From: Paraburkholderia sp.
GTDB taxonomy: Bacteria > Pseudomonadota > Gammaproteobacteria > Burkholderiales > Burkholderiaceae
Direction of reading: 5' to 3'
Assembly (NCBI RefSeq): GCF_028283785.1
Contig: NZ_JAPWKB010000019.1
Span: 1,012,001 to 1,076,000 of the forward strand
Length of the DNA: 64,000 nucleotides
Position numbers and translations under genes: made by a program. Every line of letters begins with the position of its first letter. Within the stretch, counting starts at the first letter, position 1. The notes below the pieces were generated by a model, which was not told the origin of the DNA, did no database searches, and saw nothing but the letters and a program-made list of their open reading frames with translations. Below are positions 17,853-25,911 of this stretch, piece by piece.

Positions 17853-18343
17853 GCGGGGTGCTGCTGGCTGACCGCTACATGTCGCCAATGACCGAAAGCG
17901 ACCTCGATGAGGTCGCCGAAGTCGAAAAGGTCGCCTACGAGTTCCCGTGGAGCCGCGGCAATTTTCAGGATTCGCTGCGCAACGGTTATTTCGGCGTGTG
18001 TCTGCGCCACGTGACGGGCAGCTTGCTCGGTTATTGCGTGCTGATGCCGGTGGTCGATGAAATGCATCTGCTTAATCTCTGCGTGACGCCGCCGGCGCAA
18101 GGTGCGGGTGCGGGGCTGGCGCTGTTGCGCGAAGCGGTGCGTCTGACGCGCGCCGAAAAACTCGACGGGCTGCTGCTCGAAGTGCGGCCGTCGAACCATC
18201 GGGCGATCAAGCTTTACGAGCATTTCGGCTTTACGTCGATCGGTCGCCGCAAGAATTACTATCCGGCGCGACATCGCAGCCGGGAAGACGCCATCGTGAT
18301 GCGTTATTCGTTCGTCAAGGAGGGCGCAGATGGCGCTGCATGA
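17849..18343 (+). CDS. rimI: Ribosomal protein bS18-alanine N-acetyltransferase
   Basis: A GNAT-fold acetyltransferase of 164 aa that modifies the N-terminus of ribosomal protein S18. The family signature regions FPWSRGNFQDSLRNGY, LCVTPPAQGAGAGLALL (acetyl-CoA loop) and EVRPSNHRAIKLYEHFGF are present. One oddity is that the pyrophosphate-binding loop reads QGAGAG, where most GNATs have R/QGxGxG or A; this is still compatible. It overlaps tsaB by 4 bases and the next gene by 14 bases. The tsaB-rimI pairing is common in proteobacteria. Confidence 0.92.
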   Translation: MSGVLLADRYMSPMTESDLDEVAEVEKVAYEFPWSRGNFQDSLRNGYFGVCLRHVTGSLLGYCVLMPVVDEMHLLNLCVTPPAQGAGAGLALLREAVRLTRAEKLDGLLLEVRPSNHRAIKLYEHFGFTSIGRRKNYYPARHRSREDAIVMRYSFVKEGADGAA

Positions 18344-19316
18344 ATCGGCATTGGAAGAGTTCGGCATCTCGCCGATGTGGGTGCGCCGCGGGCTGACGCG
18401 CGCCGCCGCGATCGAGGTTGCAGCGGACGTCGCGGACGTCGCGGTCGACGCCGTGGCGCCTGATAGCGTCGCCGCGTCCGAGCCAACGCCAGCGCCGGTT
18501 CGCGCCGGGCGTGTCGAGCGCGCCGCACCTGCCGAGCGCGTCGAGCGTGCTGAGCAACCGCCCGCTGCACCGCGCGTGTTGGTCACACCAGCTACGCCGC
18601 CGACGCCACCAGCAGCAAAATCCCCGCAACAACTCGACGCGCCGCCAGACGACGACTTCGCGTGGTTCGACGATCTGCCCGCGAATTTCTCCACCGACGC
18701 TCCCGATTTCCCCGTCGAACGTGAAGCGGCGAATCCGTCGGTGCAGACGCTCGACTGGGACGCGCTCGCCGCACGCGTCGCGAATTGCGAACAGTGCCGG
18801 TTGTGCGAGAAGCGCACGAACACCGTGTTCGGCGTCGGCGATCGCGACGCGGACTGGATGCTGATCGGCGAAGCGCCGGGCGAACACGAGGACAAGCAGG
18901 GCGAGCCGTTCGTCGGTCCGGCCGGCAAGCTGCTCGACAACATGCTGCGTGCACTGACGCTCACGCGCGATACCAACGTCTACATCGCGAACGTGATCAA
19001 GTGCCGGCCGCCGGGCAACCGCAATCCCGAGCCCGATGAAGTCGCGCGATGCGAGCCGTACCTGAAGCGTCAGGTAGCGCTCGTGAAGCCGAAGGTGATC
19101 GTCGCGATGGGCCGTTTCGCCGCGCAGAGCCTGCTCAAGACCGAGGCCAGCATCTCGTCGCTGCGCGGCCGGGTCCACACCTACGAAGGCGTGCCCGTGA
19201 TCGTCACGTACCACCCCGCGTATCTGCTGCGCAGCTTGCCGGACAAATCGAAGGCATGGGCCGATCTGTGCCTCGCGCGCGACACGTGGCGTCACGCCGG
19301 CGAGCAGGGCGGCTGA
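18330..19316 (+). CDS. Uracil-DNA glycosylase, family 4 (iron-sulphur)
   Basis: A 328-aa DNA repair enzyme that removes uracil arising from cytosine deamination. The catalytic half (about residues 140-325) has GEAPGEHEDKQGEPFVGPAG, IKCRPPGNRNPEPDEV and the late motif TYHPAYLLR. Cys153 and Cys156, with the cysteines of IKCRPP and ARCEPY, can ligate the family 4 [4Fe-4S] cluster. The first ~140 residues are a long Ala/Pro/Val-rich region without recognisable fold, much longer than in small thermophilic homologues. The start ATG overlaps rimI by 14 bases, implying translational coupling. Confidence 0.9.
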   Translation: MALHESALEEFGISPMWVRRGLTRAAAIEVAADVADVAVDAVAPDSVAASEPTPAPVRAGRVERAAPAERVERAEQPPAAPRVLVTPATPPTPPAAKSPQQLDAPPDDDFAWFDDLPANFSTDAPDFPVEREAANPSVQTLDWDALAARVANCEQCRLCEKRTNTVFGVGDRDADWMLIGEAPGEHEDKQGEPFVGPAGKLLDNMLRALTLTRDTNVYIANVIKCRPPGNRNPEPDEVARCEPYLKRQVALVKPKVIVAMGRFAAQSLLKTEASISSLRGRVHTYEGVPVIVTYHPAYLLRSLPDKSKAWADLCLARDTWRHAGEQGG

Positions 19317-20551
19317 TGACGCGCGGCGAACCGGCATCGAAGGACGCGGCGGCGGGCAGTGTCGCCGCCACCGGTGCGCTTGCGTCGGCGCCGCCTTTGC
19401 CTTCGCCGCTTCCGGCCGCTTCGTCAACTGCGTCTGCTTCAGTCGCTTCGATGTCATCGCCGTCAGCATCCGCGCCGTCGCCGTCGCCGTCGCATTTTGC
19501 CCTGACCGGTTTCCTCGACGAACTGCACGACCCCGCTGTCCGCGATCTTGCATGGCTGCTGTTCAGCGCCGATCTGTTGCACGCACAACCGCCCGTCGGC
19601 ATGCTCGCCGAGCTTTTCGAGACGCCGATGGAGCGCGTCGCCACGCTCGACTGGCTGCGCGCGCTCGATGCGTCGCCGGCTGCGTTGCAACACGACATCG
19701 CCACGACGCGCCTGACGCGGCTCGGCCGCTACGCGGAATTTCTACTCGGCTGGTTTCTGGAACACGGACCGGCGGCGCGCGGTGTCGCGGCGGGCGTGCC
19801 GTTGCGGCGCGCAGGCGTCACGCTCGGCGAGTGCGATTTTCTGGTGGAGACGCAACGCGGCCAGCGTCTGCATTGGGAACTCGCGGTGAAGTGCTATCTG
19901 CACGCGGGCGATGGACGCGCGCAACTGGCCGATTACGTCGGTCCGAATCTGAAGGATCGTTTCGACCTGAAGCTCGCGCATCTGCTCGATCATCAATTGC
20001 CGTTGAGCGCGCGGGTCGAGTTTGCGTCGTTGGGCTATCGCGGACCTTGGGCCGCGCAGATGGTCGTCAAAGGCTGGCTGTTCTACCGGCGTCGCGACAC
20101 GCTCGATGTCGACTTCGAAAACGACGGTGGCGAAGGCAGCGTCACGACGCATGCCGACGCTGCGCTGGCGATCCCGCCGGAGCTCGCGGCTGCGCACGCG
20201 CGTGGCTGGTGGACGACGCGCGCGGAATGGCTCGAAGTCGCGGCGCGGCATGCGCCCGCCTGGAAGGTGTTGTCGCGGCTGGAGTGGCTTGCGCCGCGTC
20301 GCTATGAAATTTCAGACGGGGATGCGGAGCTCGCCGCCGACGCCGGTTGCGTCGATGCCGGCTCGCTGCATGCGCGGATCGCGCATCAAACCGGTCCGAC
20401 GATGGTGGCAGCGTTCACGCGCGACGCGTCCGGCCGCTTCACCGAACGCTCACGCGGCTTCGTCGTCCCGGACGACTGGCCCGATCGCGCGCATGCGTAT
20501 GCGCGGGAATTCATCGCAAAACGCGTCGCCGCCGACGCGCGCAAGCCTTAG
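19316..20551 (+). CDS. DUF1853-family protein
   Basis: A 411-aa protein matching the DUF1853 family of unknown function. The characteristic elements are an early DLAWLLFSADLL, then RLGRYAEFLLGWFLEH, GECDFLV, and WELAVKCYLH followed by YVGPNLKDRFDLKLAHLLDHQL in two parts. The ordering E..D..E-x-K resembles the acidic/lysine residues of PD-(D/E)xK nucleases (GECDFLV...HWELAVKCYL), which raises a nuclease possibility. That is my inference, not an established role. The first 65 residues are Ser/Ala/Pro-rich. TGATG overlaps the glycosylase stop by one base, giving a tightly coupled run. Confidence 0.82.
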   Translation: MTRGEPASKDAAAGSVAATGALASAPPLPSPLPAASSTASASVASMSSPSASAPSPSPSHFALTGFLDELHDPAVRDLAWLLFSADLLHAQPPVGMLAELFETPMERVATLDWLRALDASPAALQHDIATTRLTRLGRYAEFLLGWFLEHGPAARGVAAGVPLRRAGVTLGECDFLVETQRGQRLHWELAVKCYLHAGDGRAQLADYVGPNLKDRFDLKLAHLLDHQLPLSARVEFASLGYRGPWAAQMVVKGWLFYRRRDTLDVDFENDGGEGSVTTHADAALAIPPELAAAHARGWWTTRAEWLEVAARHAPAWKVLSRLEWLAPRRYEISDGDAELAADAGCVDAGSLHARIAHQTGPTMVAAFTRDASGRFTERSRGFVVPDDWPDRAHAYAREFIAKRVAADARKP

Positions 20552-20579
20552 CCTTCGCGCGTCCGCCCGACCCGCACGC

Positions 20580-21386
20580 TTACCACCAGCGGTAGAAGTG
20601 ATGCACCGGCCCGACGCCGTGGCCGACGTCCAGCATGTCGCTGTGTTCGAGCGCGCCCGTCAGATAGGTCTTGGCATCGGCGACCGCGCTCGCCAGGTCC
20701 GCGCGCTGCGGCAGCAGCGCCGCAATCGCCGACGACAAGGTGCAACCCGTGCCGTGGGTGTTTTTCACCGGAATGCGCGGTGCGCCGAGGCGCAACGTGC
20801 CGCTGTCCTGAATCAGCCAGTCGGGGCTGTCGGCGGCGGTGAGGTGGCCGCCTTTCATCAGCACCGCACGCGCGCCGAGCGCCCGCAAGGCTTCGCCGTG
20901 CGCGAGCATGCCGGGCTCGTCGGTGGCGGCGGACAGGCCGAGCAGCGCAGCGGCTTCCGGCAGATTCGGCGTCAATAGATCGGCAAGCGGCAGCAGCTCG
21001 TCGCGAACCGCGGCGACCGCATCGGGCGCGAGCAGCGCGTGATTGCTCTTCGAGATCATCACCGTGTCGAGCACGATGTGCTTCGGACGATGGCGGCGCA
21101 ATGCGTCGGCGACCGCGCGCACCACCTGCGCATTGGCGAGCATGCCGATCTTCACCGCGTCGATACGGATATCGTCGAATACGGCGTCGAGCTGCGCGGT
21201 CACGAACGACGCGTCGGGCGTATGGATCGCCGTCACGCCGCGCGTGTTCTGCGCGGTCAACGCCGTGATCACGCTCGCGCCGTACGCGCCGAGCGCCGAG
21301 AACGCCTTCAGATCGGCCTGGATGCCGGCGCCGCCGCCGGAATCGGAACCGGCGATCGTCAGCACATTGGGAATGGTTTGAGTCAT
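20580..21386 (-). CDS. thiD: Hydroxymethylpyrimidine/phosphomethylpyrimidine kinase
   Basis: Thiamine-biosynthesis kinase that phosphorylates HMP and HMP-P to HMP-PP. The 268-aa ribokinase-fold protein has the N-terminal IAGSDSGGGAGIQADLKAF and the C-terminal ATP/anion-hole motif NTHGTGCTLSSAIAA with the catalytic cysteine/aspartate region. Full length compared with E. coli (266 aa). It lies 28 bases downstream of lplT on the same strand and converges with the DUF1853 gene. No thiamine riboswitch is visible immediately upstream. Confidence 0.95.
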   Translation of the reverse strand: MTQTIPNVLTIAGSDSGGGAGIQADLKAFSALGAYGASVITALTAQNTRGVTAIHTPDASFVTAQLDAVFDDIRIDAVKIGMLANAQVVRAVADALRRHRPKHIVLDTVMISKSNHALLAPDAVAAVRDELLPLADLLTPNLPEAAALLGLSAATDEPGMLAHGEALRALGARAVLMKGGHLTAADSPDWLIQDSGTLRLGAPRIPVKNTHGTGCTLSSAIAALLPQRADLASAVADAKTYLTGALEHSDMLDVGHGVGPVHHFYRWW

Positions 21387-21414
21387 GGAGCGAGCGGGTC
21401 GACGAGTCGGCGCA

Positions 21415-22722
21415 TCAATGCTTGACTTCGCCGATCAGCGCGACGGAATCGAATGCGCGCTGATTGGCCTGATGACGGCGCATCACGAGCCACATCATCA
21501 CGCAGACGAACGTGCCGAACAGCACGATCACGGCGGCGACCGGCACGTCGAGCCACACCAGCACCGCGTACAGGCACAGCATCACCAGCACCGACAGGTT
21601 TTCGTTGAAGTTCTGCACGGCGATCGAATGACCGGCCGACAGCAGCACGTGGCCGCGATGTTGCAGCAGCGCGTTCATCGGCACGACGAAGAAGCCCGAC
21701 AAGCCACCGACGATCATCAGGAAAATGTACGCGACGATCAGGTAGCCCGGCACGTGAATCTTGCCGAAGTAGATGCCCCAATGCGCGGGGAACAGGTTGC
21801 GGGTGTAGAACGCCATCAGCATCACGGCGATGCCCATCATGATGCCCACCGGCAACACCGACAGCGACTTTTTCAGCGGCACGCGCGATGCAGCAATGAT
21901 CGCGCCCGCCGCGACGCCGACCGCCACCACGGCCTGCAGAATGGCCGCCTCGGACAACGACATGTTCAGCGACACTTCGGCCCATTTCAGCACGATGAAT
22001 TGCAGCGTCGCGCCCGCGCCCCAGAACAGCGTGGTCACGGCCAGCGAAATCTGGCCGAGCTTGTCGCGCCACAGCACGAGGAAGCAGTCGGCGAAGTCGG
22101 TGACGAGCTTGATCGGGCCGCGTTCCTGTTTCGGATAACGCGCGCCGGTGTCGGGAATGCGCAGATTGAAGAGCGCCGCGATCACGTAGATCGCCATGAT
22201 CACCAGCATCGCCGCTTCGGCGGGCGTGTGCACGGAGGGAATGTGGTAGTGCAGGATGGGCGCGGCGATATGCGGGCTGATCAGCGCGCCGCCGAGAACC
22301 GTGCCGAGAATGATCGAACCGACGGTCGTGCCTTCGATCCAGCCGTTTGCCGCGACGAGCCGGTCAGGCGGCAGCAGTTCGGTGAGAATGCCGTATTTGG
22401 CGGGCGAGTACGCCGCTGCGCCGAAACCCACGATGCCGTACGCAATCAGCGGATGCGCGCCGACCAGCATCGTGATGCAGCCGAGCACCTTGATGGTGTT
22501 GGTGACGAACATGACGCGCCCCTTGGGACGCGAATCGGCGAAGGCACCGACGAAGGCGGCAAGAACGACGTACGACAGCACAAAGAACAACTTGAGCAGC
22601 GGCGTCATCCAGTTGGGGGCGTGAAGATCTTTCAGCAGTGCAATAGCAGCGATCAGAAGCGCATTGTCGGCCAGCGACGAAAAAAACTGCGCGGCCATGA
22701 TGGTGTAAAAACCTTTTTTCAT
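21415..22722 (-). CDS. lplT: Lysophospholipid transporter, LplT-type MFS protein
   Basis: A 435-aa inner-membrane protein with about 12 hydrophobic segments. The N-terminus MKKGFYTIMAAQFFSSLADNALLIAA matches LplT (shown here in one run only to residue 20: MKKGFYTIMAAQFFSSLADN). The conserved loops FADSRPKGRVMF and YSPAKYGILTELLP also match. LplT flips lysophospholipids into the cytoplasm for re-acylation; the acyltransferase partner Aas is not adjacent. I chose ATG at 22722; upstream in-frame sequence to 22812 is basic and lacks similarity. Probably co-transcribed with thiD. Confidence 0.88.
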   Translation of the reverse strand: MKKGFYTIMAAQFFSSLADNALLIAAIALLKDLHAPNWMTPLLKLFFVLSYVVLAAFVGAFADSRPKGRVMFVTNTIKVLGCITMLVGAHPLIAYGIVGFGAAAYSPAKYGILTELLPPDRLVAANGWIEGTTVGSIILGTVLGGALISPHIAAPILHYHIPSVHTPAEAAMLVIMAIYVIAALFNLRIPDTGARYPKQERGPIKLVTDFADCFLVLWRDKLGQISLAVTTLFWGAGATLQFIVLKWAEVSLNMSLSEAAILQAVVAVGVAAGAIIAASRVPLKKSLSVLPVGIMMGIAVMLMAFYTRNLFPAHWGIYFGKIHVPGYLIVAYIFLMIVGGLSGFFVVPMNALLQHRGHVLLSAGHSIAVQNFNENLSVLVMLCLYAVLVWLDVPVAAVIVLFGTFVCVMMWLVMRRHQANQRAFDSVALIGEVKH

Positions 22723-22940
22723 CTGATGCGATGCTGTCCTCGCTGCGGTCCGTCCGCCCCGGCCGGGTGCTATACGTCCGGGCTTATTCCGTTCGAAATG
22801 GGTTGTGCGCACGGCTTTATATCACGAAAATACTGACATTCAGACTAGCAGAATCCTTGATCGGCCCACCCAGTGGATGTTGTAGCGCTGAAAACGCGCT
22901 GTAAGCTCCTGATTCGCAAGCGTCTTTACTGAAAAAACTC

Positions 22941-24011
22941 ATGCCGCGCCCCCTCTCAGCCACGATCCATACCGCCGCTCTCGCCAATAATCTCGCCGTC
23001 GTCCGTCGCTACGCGCCGAACTCCAAAATTTGGGCTGTCGTCAAAGCCAATGCGTACGGTCATGGACTGGCGCGCGCCTTTCCGGGCTTGCGCGCAACCG
23101 ACGGCTTCGGACTTCTGGACCTGGAAGAAGCGGTGAAGTTGCGTGAATTGGGCTGGGCCGGGCCAATTTTGTTGCTCGAAGGCTTTTTCCGTCCCACCGA
23201 TATCGACGTGATCGACCGTTACAGCCTGAGCACCGCGCTGCATTCGGACGAGCAGTTGCGCATGCTCGAAATGGCGCGCCTGTCCAAACCGGTCAATATC
23301 CAGCTGAAGATGAACAGCGGCATGAACCGGCTCGGCTACACGCCCGAGAAATTCCGTGCCGCCTGGGAGCGCGCGCGCGCCTGCCAGGGCGTCGGCCAGA
23401 TCACATTGATGACCCATTTTTCCGACGCCGACAGCCAGCGCGGCGTCGCCTATCAGGTGGACGCCTTCGAACGCGGCGCGCAAGGCATCGCGGGCGCGCG
23501 CAGTCTGGCCAATTCGGCGGCCACGCTGTGGCATCCCACCACGCATTTCGACTGGGTGCGTCCCGGCATCATCCTGTACGGCGCATCGCCGTCGGGTGTG
23601 ACTGCCGCGATCGAGGGCACCGGCTTGCAACCGGCCATGACGCTCGCGTCGGAACTGATCTCGGTGCAGACGCTCGGCGAAGGGCAGACGGTCGGCTACG
23701 GCTCGTCGTTCAAGGCGCGCGGTCCGATGCGCGTGGGCATCGTCGCGTGCGGCTACGCGGACGGCTATCCGCGTATCGCGCCGGAAGGCACGCCGGTGAT
23801 CGTCGACGGTATCCGCACGCGGATCGTCGGCCGTGTGTCGATGGACATGCTGAACGTCGATCTGACGCCGTGTCCGAACGCGGGCGTCGGCTCGCGCGTC
23901 GAACTGTGGGGCAATGCGCTGCCCATCGACGACGTCGCGCAGGCGTGCGGCACGATCGGTTACGAGTTGATGTGCGCCGTCGCGCCGCGTGTGCCGGTTC
24001 GGGCGGAATAA
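22941..24011 (+). CDS. alr: Alanine racemase
   Basis: PLP enzyme that makes D-alanine for peptidoglycan. The 356-aa protein has the cofactor lysine in AVVKANAYGHG (Lys35), and the second-domain region GYGSSFKARGPMRVGIV with the catalytic tyrosine of the YADGYPR-type segment GYADGYPR. Length is normal. It is divergent from lplT and is followed after 3 bases by radA, so the two are co-transcribed. Whether this is the biosynthetic (Alr) or catabolic (DadX) form cannot be decided here; no D-amino-acid dehydrogenase gene is adjacent, which favours the biosynthetic role. Confidence 0.95.
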   Translation: MPRPLSATIHTAALANNLAVVRRYAPNSKIWAVVKANAYGHGLARAFPGLRATDGFGLLDLEEAVKLRELGWAGPILLLEGFFRPTDIDVIDRYSLSTALHSDEQLRMLEMARLSKPVNIQLKMNSGMNRLGYTPEKFRAAWERARACQGVGQITLMTHFSDADSQRGVAYQVDAFERGAQGIAGARSLANSAATLWHPTTHFDWVRPGIILYGASPSGVTAAIEGTGLQPAMTLASELISVQTLGEGQTVGYGSSFKARGPMRVGIVACGYADGYPRIAPEGTPVIVDGIRTRIVGRVSMDMLNVDLTPCPNAGVGSRVELWGNALPIDDVAQACGTIGYELMCAVAPRVPVRAE

Positions 24012-24014
24012 CGC

Positions 24015-25391
24015 GTGGCTAAACAGAAAACGCTGTACAGCTGCACCGAATGCGGCGGGCAATCGCCGAAATGGCAGGGTCAATGCCCTGCCTGCAACGC
24101 GTGGAATACGCTGGTCGAAGGCGTCGCGGAAACGCCGTCCGCGCATCGCTTCCAGGCGCTGGCGAAGAGCGCGCCGGTCCAGCGCCTCGCCGATATCCAG
24201 GCATCCGACGTCCCGCGCTTTTCCACCGGCGTCGGCGAATTCGACCGCGTGCTGGGCGGCGGCCTGGTGCCGGGCGGCGTGGTGCTGATCGGCGGCGATC
24301 CGGGCATCGGCAAATCCACGTTGCTGCTGCAATCGCTCGCGGAAATCGCCAGCGAGCGCCGCGCGCTCTACATCAGCGGCGAAGAATCCGCGGCGCAGAT
24401 TGCGTTGCGCGCGCAGCGGCTGTCGTTGCTCGAACCGGGTTCGAAGGCGAGCGAACTGCAACTGCTCGCGGAAATCCAGCTCGAAAAAATCCAGGCCACG
24501 ATCACCAGCGAACGGCCCGATGTCGCCGTCATCGACTCGATCCAGACCATCTATTCGGAAGCGCTGACGTCGGCGCCCGGCTCGGTCGCGCAGGTCCGCG
24601 AATGCGCGGCGCAGCTTACGCGGATTGCGAAGCAGTCGGGCACGGCGATCATCCTGGTCGGTCACGTGACCAAGGAAGGCGCGCTCGCCGGTCCGCGCGT
24701 ACTCGAACATATCGTCGATACGGTGTTGTACTTCGAAGGCGACACGCATTCGTCGTTCCGTCTGGTGCGCGCGTTCAAGAACCGTTTCGGCGCGGTCAAC
24801 GAACTCGGCGTGTTCGCGATGACGGAGCGCGGCTTGCGCGGCGTGGCCAATCCGTCGGCGCTGTTTTTGTCGCAGCACGAGCAGATCGTGCCGGGCTCGT
24901 GCGTGCTGGTGACGCAAGAGGGCACGCGGCCGTTGCTGGTCGAAGTGCAGGCGCTGGTCGATTCGGCCAACGCGCCGAATCCGCGTCGTCTCGCAGTGGG
25001 CCTCGAACAGAACCGTCTGGCGATGCTGCTCGCGGTTTTGCATCGGCACGCGGGCATTGCCTGCTTCGATCAGGACGTGTTCCTGAACGCCGTGGGCGGC
25101 GTCAAGATCACCGAACCGGCCGCCGACCTCGCCGTTCTGCTGGCGATCCACTCGTCAATGCGTAACAAAGCGTTGCCGAAGGGCTTGGTGGTATTCGGCG
25201 AAGTGGGGCTCGCCGGCGAGATCCGGCCGTCGCCGCGCGGTCAGGAACGCCTGAAGGAAGCCGCGAAGCTTGGCTTCACGTCGGCGGTGATTCCCAAGGC
25301 CAACGCGCCCAAGCAGCCGATCGACGGCTTACAGGTTATTGCCGTCGAACGTCTCGAACAGGCGATCGACCGGGTTCGCGACCTCGAATAA
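24015..25391 (+). CDS. radA: DNA repair protein RadA
   Basis: RecA-like branch-migration helicase that helps process recombination intermediates. The 458-aa protein has an N-terminal C4 zinc finger (Cys10, Cys13, Cys24, Cys27), Walker A GDPGIGKS at residues 94-101, the RadA-specific KNRFG motif in the middle, and a C-terminal Lon-protease-like domain (VFGEVGLAGEIRPS). It begins with GTG at 24015, only 3 bases after the alr stop, with no strong ribosome site of its own. Translation is therefore probably coupled to alr. Confidence 0.96.
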   Translation: MAKQKTLYSCTECGGQSPKWQGQCPACNAWNTLVEGVAETPSAHRFQALAKSAPVQRLADIQASDVPRFSTGVGEFDRVLGGGLVPGGVVLIGGDPGIGKSTLLLQSLAEIASERRALYISGEESAAQIALRAQRLSLLEPGSKASELQLLAEIQLEKIQATITSERPDVAVIDSIQTIYSEALTSAPGSVAQVRECAAQLTRIAKQSGTAIILVGHVTKEGALAGPRVLEHIVDTVLYFEGDTHSSFRLVRAFKNRFGAVNELGVFAMTERGLRGVANPSALFLSQHEQIVPGSCVLVTQEGTRPLLVEVQALVDSANAPNPRRLAVGLEQNRLAMLLAVLHRHAGIACFDQDVFLNAVGGVKITEPAADLAVLLAIHSSMRNKALPKGLVVFGEVGLAGEIRPSPRGQERLKEAAKLGFTSAVIPKANAPKQPIDGLQVIAVERLEQAIDRVRDLE

Positions 25392-25543
25392 TCGGGCGCG
25401 GCGGAAATTGCCGCGTTGCAGCGTGCGAGGCGCGCGGTAACGTCCGGTAAATATCTCCATGGTGACCGTAACGCACGGCGCATTCTTTTTGCCTAAGCTG
25501 GCCGCATTCGTTATCCGTCTGATGCGGAAGAAAGGATTGCGCC

Positions 25544-25807
25544 GTGAAACATTCTGCTGAAACCCTCATCGACCGTCCGCTGACGTTGCGCGGCTGCCGC
25601 GTGTCCGAGCCGATCCGCCAGCCGTGGGGCGGCGCGTGCCGGATCGTCGAGTGGATCGGGTCGGGCGGCCAGATTTCGCGCCGCGTGGTCGCCGAACACG
25701 TCACCGCCGACGAAGTCCGCGCGACGATCAACCGTCATGTCGAAGGCCGCAAGCACTTCCTCGTGGACGACGAAGGCACACCGCGGCACACCTTGCCGCG
25801 GCGGTGA
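25544..25807 (+). CDS. Small DUF2866-like protein (87 aa)
   Basis: An 87-aa protein starting at GTG 25544 with AAAGGA 7 bases upstream. The sequence LRGCRVSEPIRQPWGGACRIVEW followed by VVAEHVTADEVRATINRH resembles a small Burkholderiaceae family that I believe is DUF2866 (quoted in two parts). No function is known. It is soluble, with no membrane segment, and ends in a basic RHTLPRR tail. It stands alone between radA and the converging CoA-transferase gene. Confidence 0.6.
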   Translation: MKHSAETLIDRPLTLRGCRVSEPIRQPWGGACRIVEWIGSGGQISRRVVAEHVTADEVRATINRHVEGRKHFLVDDEGTPRHTLPRR

Positions 25808-25911
25808 TTTGCGCCGGGCCGTGCCGCTGCCGCGCGGTGGAAGAACCGTTCGCCGGTTGATGCGCCGGAAAACCGGTAACGCCGTTGCGCTGCAGCCGCC
25901 ACCCGCGCGAC

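Noticed and set aside
20580..21386. Thiamine riboswitch controlling thiD
   Set aside because: The 28 bases between lplT and thiD are far too short for a TPP riboswitch, and no CTGAGA-type THI box appears ahead of lplT.
22956..25151. 731-codon open frame antisense to alr and radA
   Set aside because: Shadow of two well-supported genes; no motif and no ribosome site.
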